Positions 47,962 through 56,616 of a stretch of DNA of 64,000 nucleotides are shown piece by piece. This stretch comes from an uncultured Parolsenella sp. GTDB lineage: Bacteria; Actinomycetota; Coriobacteriia; Coriobacteriales; Atopobiaceae. The notes beneath the pieces were generated by a model. The model was not told the origin of the DNA and did not search any database. It saw only the letters and a program-made list of their open reading frames with translations. The stretch covers positions 46,396-110,395 of the forward strand of contig CAKUNF010000005.1 of the NCBI GenBank assembly GCA_934668375.1. Reading direction: 5' to 3'. The position numbers were made by a program, and so were the translations under genes. Position 1 is the stretch's first letter; each line of letters opens with the position of its first letter.

Positions 47962-49719
47962 ATGGCGCGCCAGTCTGTTGCCGATAACCGCCGCGAGGGG
48001 CGCGGGCGCCTTGCCGCGCTCAGGGAGCCGGGACGCGCCGGAATCGTCTCCCTGCTTGCCGCCCTCGTGCCCGTCCTGCTCATCTGCCTGCTTGCCACGC
48101 CCATCTACCCGATGAGCCCAGACGAGCAGGTCCAGCAGCTCTATGCCAGTGGCCGCTTCCTCGGCGCTGGACAGCAGCTGCTCATGCCCTACTCGCTCGT
48201 CACGTTCAGCGCGCCGCTCTCCGCACTCTATGCGCTGCTGCCTGCCGTGCCGTGGTACGCGCTCACGCTGCTTGCCCTCATCGTGGCGGCGTTCGCCGTG
48301 GCGTGGGACAAGACGCTGCGCTCGCGCATGTCGGCGCGCCTGTGCGTGCCCACGCTCGCGCTGCTCGTGGCCTTCGAGGCCATCTCGGCGCTCTACCTCA
48401 CCTACACCATCGTGGCGTTCCTCGCCGTGGGCGCGGGCCTCATGCTCGTGCTCGGCCGCGCCGCGTTCGACGAGCCGGGCGGCGTCCACGCAGCGGACGT
48501 CTCCGGCATGGCGCTCGTCGTGGTGGGCTACTCCCTGCGTCCCGAGAGCGGCCTTGCCGCCATCGCGGTGTTCGCGCCGTTTGCCGTGTGGGTGCTCGCG
48601 CGCAACCGCAACGTGGGCTCCATCGTCCGCGGCGTCGTCGTGGTGGCTCTCGTGGGCGCCTGCGCGTTCGCGGGCCGCTACGCCTACGACCACACGCCGG
48701 GCTGGGAGGGCTACGCGTCCTATCTCGACGCCGGTCGCTCCGCGCTCGACTACCCCGACCTCTCCTCGGACGCGGTGCGCTCCGTGGAGCCGTCGCTGTC
48801 CGAGAACGACGTTGACGTCCTCTACAACTGGCTCTTCGCCGATGACGACGTCTTCGACACGGAGTTCTTCGAGCGCCTGGGCCAGCGCGTGGACCACATC
48901 GGCCTGTCCAACCTCGCGAGCTCGCTGCGTGCTAAGACGACCTACCTGCTGCTTGGCCTCGTGGCGCTCGTGGGCGTCTACGCGTGGCTTCTCATGAGAG
49001 ACGTGCGAGAGGGGAGGGGCGTGCTTGCCGCCGGCATCATCCTCATGCTGCTCGCGAGCTGCGGCCTGCTCGTCCTGCGTGCGCGCGTGCGCCTGCACGT
49101 GGTCATCCCGCTCGTGATGATGGGCATGTTCGCGCTCGTCACGGCGGCCGGTGGCACGGAGCGTCCCGTGGGCAAGCACGCTGCCGCCCGAGAGCAGCGC
49201 GGTGGCGCGTCATGCCCGGTGCCGCTCGCGGTTGCCTGCGTCGTTCTCGCGCTCGCGGTGAGTGCTGGCTTCTGGTACAAGGTGGCCCGCCCGCTTGCGG
49301 TGCGCGCCAGCTCCCCCACGATCGCCGCCGCCCGCGCCTACGTGGACGAGAACCCAGACGAGCTCGTCGTGTTCGGCCGCTCCCAGACGCTCATGTTCGC
49401 TGGCTCGAACGCCCTGTCGTTCGAGAGCTGGGACTACCCGGGCAACATGCTGCCCATCGGTGGCTGGGAGAACCACACCGCACCGTGGGCGAGCTTCCTC
49501 GCGCGTTGGGGCATCGAGGACAACGACGTGCTCCAGCAGCTCCCCGAGCGCGACGACATGGTGGCAGTGCTCCAGCCCGAGAAGATGGAGCTCATCCGCA
49601 CGTATCTGTGCGAGCACACCGGCCGCGAGGTCGAGGCGAGCGTCGTGCGGGACCTCGGGCCGGGCGCGGCCGACCCAAGCGTGGACGTCTACGTCTATCG
49701 CTTCACCTACGCGTCCTAA
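47962..49719 (+). CDS. Large membrane protein with GT-C-like features (paralog 2)
   Basis: A 585-residue paralog of the protein encoded at 34185-35903. It has a first helix followed by an Asp-Glu pair (D54-E55 in MSPDEQVQQLYASG), then YLTYTIVAFLAVGAG, LRPESGLA, PGWEGYASYLDAGRSALDYP and a C-terminal domain with FAGSNALSFESWDYPGN. The start follows AGGGAGCACCC, 9 bases after the ATP-grasp gene, so murJ, the ligase and this gene probably form an operon. A lipid-linked sugar or wall-polymer transferase is a reasonable guess. Confidence 0.72.
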   Translation: MARQSVADNRREGRGRLAALREPGRAGIVSLLAALVPVLLICLLATPIYPMSPDEQVQQLYASGRFLGAGQQLLMPYSLVTFSAPLSALYALLPAVPWYALTLLALIVAAFAVAWDKTLRSRMSARLCVPTLALLVAFEAISALYLTYTIVAFLAVGAGLMLVLGRAAFDEPGGVHAADVSGMALVVVGYSLRPESGLAAIAVFAPFAVWVLARNRNVGSIVRGVVVVALVGACAFAGRYAYDHTPGWEGYASYLDAGRSALDYPDLSSDAVRSVEPSLSENDVDVLYNWLFADDDVFDTEFFERLGQRVDHIGLSNLASSLRAKTTYLLLGLVALVGVYAWLLMRDVREGRGVLAAGIILMLLASCGLLVLRARVRLHVVIPLVMMGMFALVTAAGGTERPVGKHAAAREQRGGASCPVPLAVACVVLALAVSAGFWYKVARPLAVRASSPTIAAARAYVDENPDELVVFGRSQTLMFAGSNALSFESWDYPGNMLPIGGWENHTAPWASFLARWGIEDNDVLQQLPERDDMVAVLQPEKMELIRTYLCEHTGREVEASVVRDLGPGAADPSVDVYVYRFTYAS

Positions 49720-49744
49720 CGAAGCGGGACAGAGGGGCGGAACT

Positions 49745-49802
49745 GCCCCAAGGTGTCAAAGACTTTTGGGGACATGCCCAAAAGTGTCAAAGACCTTTGG
49801 GC
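49745..49802. repeat. Two family B repeats
   Basis: CCCCAAGGTGTCAAAGACTT continuing TTGGGG (49746-49771) and GCCCAAAAGTGTCAAAGACC continuing TTTGGGC (49776-49802). Each forms a short CCCAAA/TTTGGG stem. Same family as 17362 and 62644. Confidence 0.85.
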
Positions 49803-49830
49803 GAGGACGCTCGAGGAACGCTTAACGAGA

Positions 49831-49862
49831 GAGGCTCCCGGCGAATCGTCGTCGGGAGCCTC
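49831..49862. terminator. Terminator-like hairpin between convergent genes
   Basis: A perfect 10-bp stem GAGGCTCCCG (49831-49840) with 49853-49862 and a 12-base loop. It lies between the GT-C-like gene and the FemX gene on the other strand; no strong T run follows. Confidence 0.6.
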
Positions 49863-49889
49863 GTCTGTGCGTATGGGGGAAGACCCTGC

Positions 49890-51224
49890 CTACCTGCCCA
49901 GCAGCTTGTGTGCCAGGCGCTTGGCCGCGTAGACGGCCGGGCGCACGGGCATCTCGAAGTAGCCCATGAGCTCCTCCACGTAGCCCTCGAATCCCTGCTT
50001 GAACTCGAGAAGGCCGCGGCCGGGGTCGCTGGGGTCGTCGAAGACGCCGTTGATGCCGTAGAAGTTGTAGCGCGTGCAGCCACGCTCGATGCACTCGCTC
50101 ATGACGTGGTGCTGGATGGCGGTGGCGGCGTAGAACTTGGCGTACGTGGCGTCACTGCCGCTGAACAGGTAGACGCACTCGCGCGGGTGCCAGATGAACA
50201 GCGCGGCGGCCGCCGGGATGTGCGCGCCGACTTTCTCGTACTCGTGGGCCGTCTCGACGCGCTTGAGCGCCGCCTCGTGCTTCTTGCGCACGTCGGCAAG
50301 CTTGCGCTCGACCTTCTCGGGCGTGCGCGCGGTCTCAAGGGACTTCTCGAGCTTGGCGATGTCGGCGGCGAAGGCGTCGCGCTTCTTCTCCCAGATGGCG
50401 AGGTGCTCGGCCGTGTCAATGAAGGCAATGTTGAACTCGGCGGCGTCTCCCATGGCGTCGAAGATCTCCTCGAAGTAGGAGACGGGCTTGTTCTCGAAGC
50501 CCTGCTTCTCGCAGCTGAGCTCGCAGATGTCGTGGAAGAGCGTGAGCTCGTCTCGGCCGACGCGCCTCACGACGACGCCGTTGTCGTGGGCGATGCGAAC
50601 GTTACGCTTCGTGTTCTTGGAGTAGCTGGCGAGCAGCGCGTTGGCGTCTGCGAGGCCCGTGAGGTCCTTGAGGTAGCGCCATCGCGGCACGGCCTGATAG
50701 CCAACGGGGAAGCCCTCGTGCGCAAGGCCGCACGACGTGATGCTCGCGATGCCCTCGTCGTCCGGGCCGAGCTCCACGCCCTCGGGCACTCCCGCAAGGC
50801 TGGCCCCCTCGACCTCGAGCGGCTCGCCCGCGGAGTTGCGCGTGCGATAGGGCTTCTCGGGCGTCACGACGAGCTGCGCGGCGCCGGCCAACTTGGCGTG
50901 ACTCTTGAGCTGCGAGAACACGTAGGCCGTGAGCTCGTGGTCATGGAAGTCGACGAGCGGGCCGTCGTGGACCTCGGCAAACGCGCCCAGGCCGTGTCCG
51001 TGGACCTCGAACTGCGTGGCGGCGACGAGCGTGCCGTTCTCGTAGAAGCCCAGATAGCTCACGGCAACGCCGTTCTTCTGGCGAACGCGGCCCATGCCGG
51101 AGGCCTGCTGGAAGTTGCCCTGGGGGTGCGTGGCCGAGAAGGCGTCCATCTCCTCGGGCGTGATGTCTGAGCAGGTGAACGTGCGCGTGGCCTTCTTGGC
51201 GGCGCTCGCCTCGATGTTCGTCAT
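49890..51224 (-). CDS. FemX-type peptidoglycan aminoacyltransferase (with coiled coil)
   Basis: A 444-residue protein of the FemABX family, which adds amino acids from aminoacyl-tRNA to peptidoglycan precursors. Two GNAT-like halves are visible (NFQQASGMGRVRQKNG and later FIWHPRECVYLFSGSDATYAKFYA...YNFYGINGVFDDPSDPGRG), with a Lys/Glu-rich coiled-coil insertion near residues 270-325, as in FemA/MurM. The start ATG at 51224 gives MTNIEASAAKK; the ribosome site is weak. It is transcribed toward the GT-C-like gene. Which amino acid is transferred is unknown. Confidence 0.85.
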   Translation of the reverse strand: MTNIEASAAKKATRTFTCSDITPEEMDAFSATHPQGNFQQASGMGRVRQKNGVAVSYLGFYENGTLVAATQFEVHGHGLGAFAEVHDGPLVDFHDHELTAYVFSQLKSHAKLAGAAQLVVTPEKPYRTRNSAGEPLEVEGASLAGVPEGVELGPDDEGIASITSCGLAHEGFPVGYQAVPRWRYLKDLTGLADANALLASYSKNTKRNVRIAHDNGVVVRRVGRDELTLFHDICELSCEKQGFENKPVSYFEEIFDAMGDAAEFNIAFIDTAEHLAIWEKKRDAFAADIAKLEKSLETARTPEKVERKLADVRKKHEAALKRVETAHEYEKVGAHIPAAAALFIWHPRECVYLFSGSDATYAKFYAATAIQHHVMSECIERGCTRYNFYGINGVFDDPSDPGRGLLEFKQGFEGYVEELMGYFEMPVRPAVYAAKRLAHKLLGR

Positions 51225-51370
51225 TGGTGTCCCATCGTGTCTTGAGCTTCGTCTGTTTTGCAATCGTCAATCCTAGCGCGCGCGGGTTTGCCGGTGGTGG
51301 AGGGTGTGCGTAGAAGTCGCTGAGGGTGGTACGATAGCCGCGCTGAACACACGGAAGAGGAGCCAGGCAC

Positions 51371-52369
51371 ATGCGCGTAGAAGAGGTTTCGGCACGAGAC
51401 GAGTGGAACGAGGACGCCGAGCGCTTTGGCGCCCACCCGCTGCAGTGGTGGCAGTGGGGCGAGCTCAAGGCCAAGACCGGCCCGTGGACCGCGCGCCGAC
51501 TCGTCTGCTTTGATGACGACGGCGAGCTCGTAGGTGGCGCCCAGGTGCTGCTGCGCAAGATGCCCTTCCCGTTCCGCGCCATGGCCTACGCCCCGCGCGG
51601 GCCGTTTGCCGCCGAGGGCCGCCTCCAGGACGTCGCGGACGCCGTCGCCGAGTGGTGCCGCGCCAACACGAAGGCCGTGAGCCTCAAGGTGGACCCGGCC
51701 GTCACGGACTTCTCCTACGCCGAGGGCTGGAAGCCCAGCGAGGCCATCCTGCTCAACAAGACGGCGACGATCGACCTCGCTCCCACCGAGGACGAGCTGC
51801 TCGCCGGCATCCCCAACAAGAAGTGCCGCCAGTACATCCGCAAGGCCAAGCGTGGAGGCGTCGTTGTGCGCCCTGCCAAGCGCGAGGACCTCGACGACAT
51901 TCTCGCGCTGTACCACAAGACGGCGGACGCCGACGGCTTCGCCCTGCACGCGGACGAGTTCTACCGCGCCGCCTTCGATGAGCTCGAGGGCATCCAGCAG
52001 CTGTTCGTTGCCGTGGGCGAGGAGGGCATCGAGGCGTTCCTGTGGAACGTGACGAGCCCGGCCGGCACGTGCTTCGAGCTGTGGGGTGCCGTGAGCGATG
52101 CGGGCAAGGCCTCGCGCGCCAACTACTACATGAAGTGGGTGGCCATCTGCGCCGCCAAGGAGGCGGGTGCGGCCACCTACGACCTCAACGGCCTGCTCAA
52201 CGGCGGCATCAGCAACTTCAAGCTGCTGTTCGTGGAGGGTCCCACGCTGTGGGCCCAGACCCACGACAAGCCACTGAGTCCGCTGTACGGCCTCATGGAC
52301 TGGGCGCTTGCCGCCCACAGGCGTCACAACGTCGAGGGCGCCGCCCAGGAGGACACGAGCCGCCAGTAG
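51371..52369 (+). CDS. FemX-type peptidoglycan aminoacyltransferase, short form
   Basis: A 332-residue FemABX-family protein without the coiled-coil insertion. It shows HPLQWWQWGELKAKTG and AYAPRGPF near the start, then NKKCRQYIRKAKRGGVVV and the family end YMKWVAICAAKEAGAATYDLNGLLNG...SNFKLLF. It is divergent from the longer FemX gene. It precedes uvrC by 10 bases, so they are likely co-transcribed. Two FemX genes suggest a two-residue or alternative interpeptide step; that is inference. Confidence 0.85.
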   Translation: MRVEEVSARDEWNEDAERFGAHPLQWWQWGELKAKTGPWTARRLVCFDDDGELVGGAQVLLRKMPFPFRAMAYAPRGPFAAEGRLQDVADAVAEWCRANTKAVSLKVDPAVTDFSYAEGWKPSEAILLNKTATIDLAPTEDELLAGIPNKKCRQYIRKAKRGGVVVRPAKREDLDDILALYHKTADADGFALHADEFYRAAFDELEGIQQLFVAVGEEGIEAFLWNVTSPAGTCFELWGAVSDAGKASRANYYMKWVAICAAKEAGAATYDLNGLLNGGISNFKLLFVEGPTLWAQTHDKPLSPLYGLMDWALAAHRRHNVEGAAQEDTSRQ

Positions 52370-52379
52370 GGGAGTGCCA

Positions 52380-54425
52380 ATGACCGACCCTCAGCAGCCC
52401 GCCACCGACGACGCCAAGCTCACCCGTGCCCTCGAACACCTCGACACACGCGCCACCGCTGAGGCGCGCAACCGCGCGGCCCACGCTCCCACGATCGCCG
52501 AGCAGGTGGCCGCCGCGCCCACGGACCCGGGCTGCTACCTGTGGAAGGACGCGGCCGGCAACGTCCTGTACGTGGGCAAGGCCAAGAACCTGCGCGCGCG
52601 CCTGCGCCAGTACGTGCAGCTCACCGACGAGCGCCCCATGGTGCCGCGCCTCATGGCGGCCACGGCCGGCTTCGACTACGTGGTCGTGGGCTCCGAGCAC
52701 GAGGCCCTCGTGCTGGAGATCAACCTCATCCACCAGTACCGCCCGCCGTTCAACGTCGACCTCAAGGACGACAAGAGCTACCCCTACATCGCCATCACCA
52801 AGGACGACGTCTACCCCGCCATCAAGTACACGCGCGAGCGCCACAAGGCGGGTACCCGCTACTTTGGCCCCTACACGGACGCCCGCGCCGCCCGCGCCAC
52901 GATCGACGTCGTGCGCAAGGTCATGCCGATGTGCCTTGCCACCTGCGCCGAGTGGAAGCGCGTCCGCCGCCAGCTCGAGGCCCATCCCGAGCAGACGGAC
53001 GTCGTGGCGCTCGCCCAGGCCGAGAACGGCCGCCCCTGCTTCGACTACCACGTGGGCCGCGGCCCCGGCGTGTGCGCCGGCTGCATCACGCCCGAGGAGT
53101 ACGCCGAGAACGTCCGCGCCGTGGAGCACTTCCTGGCCGGCCATCGCGGCCAGTTCGTCTCCGAGCTCAAGGCCGAGATGGCAGACGCCGCCGCCGAGCT
53201 GGACTTCGAGCGTGCCGCTCGCGTCAAGCGCCGCCTTCAGGTCATCGACGGCCTGGACGACAAGCAGCGCGTCGTGCTCTCCGGCTTGCAGGACGTCGAC
53301 GTCTTCGGCTTCTGGCGCGAGGAGACCATCGCCGGTGCGTGCGTGTTCGTCGTGCGCGAGGGCCGCGTGAGCCGTACCTGCGAGTTCGTGCTCGACAAGG
53401 GGCTCGACGTGGGCGAGGAAGAGCTCGTGAGCGGCTTCGTGAAGCGCTACTACGACGAGACGAGCGACCTGCCGCTCGAGGTGGACGTGCCCGTAGAGCT
53501 CGCCGATGCCGAGACGCTCGCCGGCTGGCTCACGGCCCGCCGTGGGCGCAGCGTCTGCGTCCACGTGCCCAAGCGCGGCCAGAAGGCCCACCTCGCCGAG
53601 ATGAGCGTGAGCAACGCGCGTCACTACCTCGCTCGCTACGAGCTGCGCACGGGCTACGAGGACAAGCGCACCAACGAGGCGCTCCTGCAGCTGGAGAGCG
53701 CCCTGGCCCTCGACGAGCCGCCCATGCGCATCGAGTGCTTCGACATCTCGACGATCCACGGCAAGCACACCGTGGCATCGATGGTCGTGTTCACGGGTGG
53801 AAAGCCCGACAAGAGCCAGTACCGCCGCTTCAAGATCAAGACCGAGCTGGACGAGGCAAACGACTTCGTCTCCATGAGCGAGGTGCTCGCGCGCCGCTAC
53901 GCGCCCGAGCGCATGGCAGACGAGCGCTTTGGCGCCCGGCCCGACCTGCTCATCCTCGACGGCGGAAAGCCGCAGCTCACGGCTGCCATGGAGCAGCTTG
54001 GCGAGCTGGGGCTCGACATCCCCATGGCGGGCCTCGCCAAGTCGGACGAGGAGCTGTTCGTGCCCTGGGACGACATGCCCGTGGTGCTGCCGAGCGGTTC
54101 TGCCTCGCTCTACCTCGTGAAGCGCGTGCGAGACGAGGCCCACCGCTTCGCCATCACCTTTCACCGCGAGCTGCGCGGCAAGGCCATGACCGTCTCGATC
54201 CTGGACGAGATTCCTGGCGTGGGCGAGAAGCGCAAGCGCGCCCTGCGCCGCGCGTTCGGCTCCATGAAGCGCCTGCGCGAGGCGAGCGAGGCCCAGATAG
54301 CGGACGTGCCCGGCATCCCCGCCGAGGTGGCCCGCGAGGTCTACGAGACCCTACGCGCCTGGGACGAGGAGCTCGACGACGGTCGCGAGCGCGCCTTGGG
54401 CGAGGCCGGCGCAGACGCCGAGTAG
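52380..54425 (+). CDS. uvrC: Excinuclease ABC subunit C
   Basis: A 681-residue dual-incision nuclease of nucleotide excision repair. The GIY-YIG domain is at about 55-135 (PGCYLWKDAAGNVLYVGKAKNL), a Cys-rich segment at about 180-240 (CLATC...CFDYHVGRGPGVCAGCI), the UVR motif (MADAAAELDFERAARVKRRL), the RNase H-like endonuclease (IECFDISTIHGKHTVASMVVF, LLILDGGKPQL), and helix-hairpin-helix at the C-terminus (IPGVGEKRKRALRRAFGS). The start at 52380 follows TAGGGGAGTGCC. No LexA-like box is visible nearby. Confidence 0.96.
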   Translation: MTDPQQPATDDAKLTRALEHLDTRATAEARNRAAHAPTIAEQVAAAPTDPGCYLWKDAAGNVLYVGKAKNLRARLRQYVQLTDERPMVPRLMAATAGFDYVVVGSEHEALVLEINLIHQYRPPFNVDLKDDKSYPYIAITKDDVYPAIKYTRERHKAGTRYFGPYTDARAARATIDVVRKVMPMCLATCAEWKRVRRQLEAHPEQTDVVALAQAENGRPCFDYHVGRGPGVCAGCITPEEYAENVRAVEHFLAGHRGQFVSELKAEMADAAAELDFERAARVKRRLQVIDGLDDKQRVVLSGLQDVDVFGFWREETIAGACVFVVREGRVSRTCEFVLDKGLDVGEEELVSGFVKRYYDETSDLPLEVDVPVELADAETLAGWLTARRGRSVCVHVPKRGQKAHLAEMSVSNARHYLARYELRTGYEDKRTNEALLQLESALALDEPPMRIECFDISTIHGKHTVASMVVFTGGKPDKSQYRRFKIKTELDEANDFVSMSEVLARRYAPERMADERFGARPDLLILDGGKPQLTAAMEQLGELGLDIPMAGLAKSDEELFVPWDDMPVVLPSGSASLYLVKRVRDEAHRFAITFHRELRGKAMTVSILDEIPGVGEKRKRALRRAFGSMKRLREASEAQIADVPGIPAEVAREVYETLRAWDEELDDGRERALGEAGADAE

Positions 54426-54503
54426 CTGCCGGCGCGCATGCGAGCGGGGGCGGGCACTTGTTCCAGACGCGAAACGGGCCGTCTAGTGGATAGATGCCCT
54501 CGT

Positions 54504-54660
54504 TTTCCGTCGTAAACCCGAGTTGTGTACGCCATTGCTCGCATTTAGCGGACTTGCGCGAAAAAGCGCGACTCATCTAGCTGCGTGTCTGCACATAGTC
54601 GATGCTGGAGAGTCCGTTTTACCTGCCAAGGGTCGTGCACTTCTCGATTCTCGGACGTCC
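54504..54660. repeat. Degenerate relative of the 10665 element after uvrC
   Basis: CCGTCGTAAACCCGAGTTGT (then GTACG) at 54505-54529 resembles the left arm at 10665, and GGTCGTGCACTTCTCGATTC (54631-54650) resembles its right arm. The 421-base gap 54426-54846 holds this, a terminator-like stem and the three phased repeats; no gene is seen. Confidence 0.5.
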
Positions 54661-54677
54661 CTTGGGCCCCTTTTTTT
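54626..54677 (+). terminator. Candidate terminator of uvrC
   Basis: CCAAGGG (54626-54632) pairs with CCCTTGG (54659-54665), followed by GCCCC and seven T. The loop is long (26 bases), so support is moderate. Confidence 0.5.
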
Positions 54678-54730
54678 GATAGATCGCGTGCGATCCGCGC
54701 GCCCCGATGCCGCTCGCCCTGCAAAATCGA

Positions 54731-54770
54731 CCGTTCGTGCGCGAAAATGCGCGTTCCTGCACGTTCATGC
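54731..54770 (+). promoter_or_regulatory. Three phased repeats upstream of fruR
   Basis: CGTTCGTGC (54732-54740), CGTTCCTGC (54752-54760) and CGTTCATGC (54762-54770) share CGTTC-N-TGC, spaced 20 and 10 bp, on one face of the helix. They lie about 75-115 bp before the DeoR-type gene and are a candidate autoregulatory operator. Confidence 0.5.
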
Positions 54771-54846
54771 TCACGGGCGCGCAAAAACGTGCAATAGTAC
54801 GCAATGTAAAGCACGGACACCGTCAATCGCGGGAACGGGAGCAGCC

Positions 54847-55617
54847 ATGCTCGCAGAGCAACGCCGACAGATCATGCTCGAGCTCGTGGGGGAGAACGAC
54901 GCCGTCTCCGTCTCCGAGCTCGCCGAGCGTTTCGACGCCTCCGAGTCTACGATCCGTCGCGACCTCGACCGTCTCGAGGCGGCGGGCCTTCTCGTGAAGG
55001 TCCACGGCGGCGCCGCAAGCGTGGACGCGGCCGTCTCGCCCTCGCCCTTCGTGGCCGGCGAGCCCACGATGGCCGAGAAGCGCGGCCTCAACGCCACTGA
55101 GAAGCGTGCCATCGCCGCCTATGTCGCCGGCCTCATCGAGCCGGACGACTTCGTCTTCCTCGACGCCGGCTCCACCACCCAGATCATGGTCGAGCTGCTG
55201 CCCGAGACGGCCCTGCACGCTACCTTCGTCACCAACTCCGTCTCGAACGCCCTGGCCCTCGCGGCCCGCGGCGTCCACGCCATCGTCATCGGCGGCGACC
55301 TCAAGGCCGGCACCGAGGCCATCGTGGGGCCCGGCGCCATCGACGCGCTGTCCCGCTACAACTTCTCGAAGGGCTTCGTCGGCGCAAACGGCGCCACGCG
55401 CGAGCAGGGCTTCACCACGCCGGACACGAGCGAGGCCATGGTGAAGATGCTCGCCCTGCAGCACAGCGCCGGCCGCTACGTCCTGGCAGACGCCAGCAAG
55501 CTCGGCGTCGTGACGCCCGTGACGTTCTCGGCGTTCTCCGACGCCACGCTCGTCACCGCCGGCGCCGTAGAGGCCGCCTACAGCACGCTACCCAACGTCG
55601 TGGAGGTAACCGCATGA
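54847..55617 (+). CDS. fruR: DeoR-family regulator of fructose utilisation
   Basis: A 256-residue repressor. The N-terminal helix-turn-helix is SVSELAERFDASESTIRRDLDRLEAAGLL, followed by a DeoR sugar-phosphate sensor domain (FLDAGSTTQIMVELL, FVTNSVSNALALA, GPGAIDALSRYNFSKGFVGANG, YVLADASKLG). The effector is probably fructose 1-phosphate, from the neighbouring fruK. Start ATG at 54847 follows GGGAACGGGAGC. It overlaps fruK by 4 bases (ATGA). Confidence 0.93.
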   Translation: MLAEQRRQIMLELVGENDAVSVSELAERFDASESTIRRDLDRLEAAGLLVKVHGGAASVDAAVSPSPFVAGEPTMAEKRGLNATEKRAIAAYVAGLIEPDDFVFLDAGSTTQIMVELLPETALHATFVTNSVSNALALAARGVHAIVIGGDLKAGTEAIVGPGAIDALSRYNFSKGFVGANGATREQGFTTPDTSEAMVKMLALQHSAGRYVLADASKLGVVTPVTFSAFSDATLVTAGAVEAAYSTLPNVVEVTA

Positions 55618-56513
55618 TCTGCACCGTCACGTTCAACCCGTCGCTCGACTACATCGTCCGCGTGGACGACATGCGCCTGGGCGTCATCAACCGCACCACC
55701 TACGAGCAGGTGCTGCCCGGTGGCAAGGGCATCAACGTTTCCATCGTCCTGGGCAACCTCGGCCACGAGAGCACCGCCCTGGGATTCCTCGCCGGCTTCA
55801 CGGGTGCCGAGATCGCGCGCCGCGTGCGCGAGGCGCACGTCCGCGCGGACTTCATCGAGGTCGCCGAGGGCATGAGCCGCATCAACGCCAAGATCAAGAG
55901 CAACGAGGAGACCGAGCTCAACGGCCAGGGCCCGCTCATCACCGAGGAGAACATCGAGCAGCTCTATGCCAAGCTCGACGTCCTGGGGCAGGGCGACACG
56001 CTCGTCATCTCGGGCTCCGTTCCCAACACGCTGCCCGGCGACATGTACGAGCGCATCATGGCGCGCCTTGACGGCCGCGGCGTGCGCATCGTGGTCGACG
56101 CCGAGCGAGACCTGCTCACGCGCGTGCTTCCCTACAAGCCCTTCCTCGTGAAGCCCAACAACATCGAGCTGGGCGACATCTACGGCGTCGCGCTCAAGAC
56201 CCGCGCCGACGTCATCCCCTACGCCCAGCGCATGCAGCAGGCCGGTGCCCGCAACGTGCTCGTCTCCATGGCGGGCGAGGGCGGCGTGCTCGTGGCCGAG
56301 ACGGGCGAGGTGTTCGAGAGCCCCGCGGCCAAGGGCACCGTCGTGAACTCGGTGGGCGCGGGAGACTCCGCCGTCGCCGGCTTCCTCGCCGGCCTGGCCG
56401 AGACGGGCTCCTACGAGACGGCCTTCCACATGGCGCTGTCCGCGGGCTCTGCGAGCGCCTTCTCCGACCACCTCGCCACTCGCCCCGAGGTCGAGGCCCT
56501 CATGGCCCGCTAG
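55614..56513 (+). CDS. fruK: 1-phosphofructokinase
   Basis: A 299-residue PfkB-family kinase turning fructose 1-phosphate into fructose 1,6-bisphosphate. Seen: TFNPSLDYIVRVDDMRLG at the start, LPGGKGINVSIVLGNLG, and catalytic NSVGAGDSAVAGFLAGL. The 4-base overlap with fruR and the following fruA make a classic fruRKA operon. Confidence 0.95.
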   Translation: MICTVTFNPSLDYIVRVDDMRLGVINRTTYEQVLPGGKGINVSIVLGNLGHESTALGFLAGFTGAEIARRVREAHVRADFIEVAEGMSRINAKIKSNEETELNGQGPLITEENIEQLYAKLDVLGQGDTLVISGSVPNTLPGDMYERIMARLDGRGVRIVVDAERDLLTRVLPYKPFLVKPNNIELGDIYGVALKTRADVIPYAQRMQQAGARNVLVSMAGEGGVLVAETGEVFESPAAKGTVVNSVGAGDSAVAGFLAGLAETGSYETAFHMALSAGSASAFSDHLATRPEVEALMAR

Positions 56514-56616
56514 CGGCGAGCCAGCGCCGCCCCGGCGGGGCGGCCGCCGATTCCCCAGGTAACCTGCGTCCCGCATCCGCAGCGCGGGGCGCGCGAGATA
56601 GAAAGGTCCCCCTACC

